DNA of 64,000 bases from Lutimaribacter salitolerans (GTDB lineage Bacteria > Pseudomonadota > Alphaproteobacteria > Rhodobacterales > Rhodobacteraceae): assembly GCF_042677865.1 (NCBI RefSeq), contig NZ_JBHUDD010000058.1, forward strand, positions 1-64,000. The letters are read 5' to 3'. Under the pieces are notes generated by a model that was not told the origin of the DNA, made no database searches, and saw only the letters and a list, made by a program, of their open reading frames with translations. The position numbers and the translations under genes are program-made. Position 1 is the stretch's first letter, and each line of letters begins with the position of its first letter. Of this stretch, positions 61,749 through 64,000 are shown one piece after another.

Positions 61749-62723
61749 ATGTGGGATTTCTCGGTACGACAAGCCTTGGCCATGATGGCGCGGACCGCGC
61801 CGTTCATCCTGTTTCGGATGGCGGTCTATTTCGGTGTGGCCCTCGCCTACATGCTGATGACCGGCGTCGGCGCGGGTGTCGGCTGGGGCGTGGGCGGCTT
61901 TGGAGACGAAGGATTCAGGGCGGGTGCGACGCTCTGGGGCGGTTTCGCGGGCTTCGGCATCACCGCGGCGGTCATGTACTTTCTGCGCGAGTACCTGCTT
62001 TATGTGGTCAAGGCGGGCCACATCGCCGTGCTGGTCGACCTGATGGATGGCAAGACGCTGTCGCAGGGCCGGTCGCAGATCGCCCATGCCCGTGCAGAGG
62101 TGACGGCGCGGTTTGGCCAGACCAGCACGCTCTTTGCCGTCGACCAGTTGATCAAGGGCGTGCTGAAGGCGATCACGGGCCTGTTGCGCGGCATGATGAG
62201 CATCATTCCCGTTCCCGGCGCGCGTCAGATCGTGACCGTGGTGCAGGGCTTTCTGCGGATCGCGGTGGGCTTCATCGACGAGGTGATCCTGGCCTATGCC
62301 ATGCGCACCCGGTCCACCAACGCCTGGCAATCGGCCCGCGAGGGGCTGGTGCTTTATGGGCAGAATTACAAGGTGATGCTCAAGAACGCGGCCTGGCTTG
62401 CGCTGATCGTCTATGGGCTGTCCTTCGTGGTGTTCCTGATCATGCTGGCACCTGCCGGGCTGGCCGTCTACCTGATCCCCGGCGCGTGGTCGGCGGGCGG
62501 CATGGTCTTTGCCCTGCTCTTTGCCTGGAGCGTCAAGGTTGCCCTGCTGGAGCCCTTTGCCATCGCCTGCATGATGCAGGTCTATTTCCGCACCATCGAG
62601 GGCCAGACACCGGATCCGGCCTGGGAAAACCGGCTCGACAGTCTTTCGGCGAAGTTCCGCAAGCTCAAGGAAAAGGCGGTATCTGCGATCGACCCCGAGC
62701 CTGCGGGCAGCGCCGCATTCTGA
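61749..62723 (+). CDS. Multi-pass membrane protein of unknown family
   Basis: A 324-residue protein with about six membrane helices (TAPFILFRMAVYFGVALAYML, GFAGFGITAAVMYFL, and three or more later), and cytosolic loops containing a conserved-looking MDGKTLSQGRSQIAHARAEVTARFGQT. A soluble tail ends LDSLSAKFRKLKEKA. I do not recognise the family; it may pair with the VWA protein downstream. Start ATG at 61749. Confidence 0.75.
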   Translation: MWDFSVRQALAMMARTAPFILFRMAVYFGVALAYMLMTGVGAGVGWGVGGFGDEGFRAGATLWGGFAGFGITAAVMYFLREYLLYVVKAGHIAVLVDLMDGKTLSQGRSQIAHARAEVTARFGQTSTLFAVDQLIKGVLKAITGLLRGMMSIIPVPGARQIVTVVQGFLRIAVGFIDEVILAYAMRTRSTNAWQSAREGLVLYGQNYKVMLKNAAWLALIVYGLSFVVFLIMLAPAGLAVYLIPGAWSAGGMVFALLFAWSVKVALLEPFAIACMMQVYFRTIEGQTPDPAWENRLDSLSAKFRKLKEKAVSAIDPEPAGSAAF

Positions 62724-62801
62724 TCCGCAGGCCTGTCGGATATCCGGCAGGCCCCGACCGCGGCAAGCGTGAGACATGCCTGACAAGACGAGGATATGAC
62801 A

Positions 62802-64000
62802 ATGGCAAAACCCGTATTCACGGCGCTGACAGCCGCGTGCCTGTCGGCCCTGTTCGTGACCACATCCCATGCCGAGTCCGCCAGCGTGATCGTGTTCGAT
62901 GCCTCGGGCTCGATGTGGACGCAGCTTGAAGACGGTCAATCCCGCATCAAGTTTCCCGCGATGTGATCGGGGGTTTCGCGGCCGAGCGCGATGCGGATAA
63001 GCCCATCGGTGTGGTCACCTACGGACACGCGCGGCGCGGGGATTGCGGCGACATCGAAACGGTTCTGCCCGTCGGTCAACATGCCGCCGGCGATCTTGAG
63101 GCGACGATCCGCGCACTGAACCCGAGCGGCAAGACACCTCTGACCGACGCGATGGCACAGGCGCGTGACCTGCTGCCGCGCACCGCCGAATCGGCGGATA
63201 TCATCCTGATCACCGACGGTCTGGAAAACTGCGGCGGCGATCCGTGTGCTTTGGCGGCAGAGTTCGCGGCCGAGGGGATCGACCTGCGTGCGCATGTGGT
63301 CGGTTTCGCGATGGAGGCCGAGGCGGTCGAGACGCTGTCCTGCGTGCCCGAACAGACGGGCGGGCAGCTTTTCACCACGCAATCGGGCGCCGAGCTGGCT
63401 GCCGCGCTGACCGAAGTGGCCCAGCCCGCGCCAGTCGCCCAGGACGTGACCCTGAAAGCGGTGGACGCGCGCAATGGCGAGATACTCCCGTCGGCGACCT
63501 GGGAGGTGGGCGCGGAGAGCGGCGAGACCGTGTTCACCGGACGCGACCGTGGCCGCGTCGCGCTGGACCTGAGGCCGGGCGACTATGTCGCCGATGTCGG
63601 CGCACCCGGCTTTGTGGGCGAGGCGCGATTCACCGTGCCCGATGGTCATGCCTCCTCCATAGAGATCACGATGGAAAAGACAAAGGCGACCCTCTACCTG
63701 CGGGCCGAGGACGCGACGACGGGCGAGACGCTGCAAGGTGTGGAATGGCTTGCGCTGAATGTCGAAACCGAGACCGCGGTCGAGACCGTGAACGAAGACG
63801 GCGGGTATGTCCGTCTGCTCCTGCCTCCGGGTGCGTATCGCATCGAAGGGTCAGTCGGGGACATGACCGGCGCGACCTCTCTCAGTGCAACGCTTGATGA
63901 AGACCCGCGCATCGACGTTGCGCTTGCCGCACCCGCGGTCGACGTGGACCTGACCGCGCCCTCCGAGGTCACGGCAGGCGCGCCTTTCGAGATTACGGTC
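62802..64000 (+). pseudogene. Exported VWA-domain protein, frameshifted and cut by the window end
   Basis: Start ATG at 62802 with GAGGA upstream; signal peptide MAKPVFTALTAACLSALFVTTSHA and the MIDAS motif FDASGSMW begin the VWA domain. The first frame stops at 62964-62966. The frame one base back continues from about 62951 (VSRDVIGGFAAERD, VTYGHARRGDCGDIE, SGKTPLTDAM, LITDGLENCGGDPC) and stays open to the last base, adding beta-sandwich (carboxypeptidase-regulatory-like) repeats. A single base missing in AAGTTT restores one protein. The 3' end lies outside the window. Confidence 0.85.

Overview
The window looks like a chromosomal segment from a marine or soil member of the Rhodobacterales (Roseobacter/Paracoccaceae group, Alphaproteobacteria). 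The coding DNA is GC-rich, it has a bacterial small SRP RNA, and it carries alphaproteobacterial hallmarks: a GTTC-N7-GTTC LexA box, a TIGR02300/FYDLN protein, a DUF2125 exported protein, KdtA-LpxK and DapD/DapE. The genus cannot be fixed from the sequence alone.

Region 1 (1-4.5 kb) is accessory. What looks like an IS21-family terminus abuts a 48-bp Gly/Ser minisatellite gene, and then comes an exported-fibre locus: an HfaA/curlin-like protein, an HfaB/CsgG-family outer-membrane lipoprotein and two paralogous exported proteins with 'ALGAVNTG' repeats. Region 2 (4.5-8.1 kb) holds a hybrid histidine kinase whose gene follows, one base away, that of a cysteine-less periplasmic protein resembling the sulfite-oxidase molybdopterin fold; the SRP RNA gene lies upstream on the same strand.

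Region 3 (8.1-50.5 kb) is mostly housekeeping. It has CpdB, NudC, an orphan ImuB with its SOS box, class III alcohol dehydrogenase, RpsO, a lytic transglycosylase, a UbiH-like hydroxylase, an amidase and RlmN followed by an amidoligase/GATase pair. Next come DapD and DapE flanking two Hint-domain genes, RNase R, a lipid-A block (PmbA, CysQ, KdtA, LpxK), tRNA-Ala(GGC), an AdoMet decarboxylase/PACE exporter pair, a LuxR-alpha/beta-hydrolase fusion, Xth, CnoX-like thioredoxin, a Lon-N protein and a Trm112-like protein.

Region 4 (50.5-56.2 kb) is one minus-strand operon: LacI regulator, binding protein, two permeases, ATPase and a GpdQ/CpdA-type phosphodiesterase. A perfect LacI-type palindrome precedes it, and it probably imports and hydrolyses a phosphodiester-like compound. 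Region 5 (56.3-64 kb) has a frameshifted methionine aminopeptidase opposite a ParD-like protein across an AT-rich palindrome. A second Cys-less molybdopterin-fold protein/histidine kinase pair follows, then a frameshifted REC-LuxR regulator, a membrane protein and a frameshifted VWA protein cut by the window end.

The strongest candidates for undescribed biology are the HfaB-linked secretion locus, the two independent sensor-kinase/Cys-less molybdopterin-fold pairs, and the AdoMet decarboxylase-PACE pair. Three single-base deletions in 6 kb near the right end deserve a read-level check before those genes are called dead.
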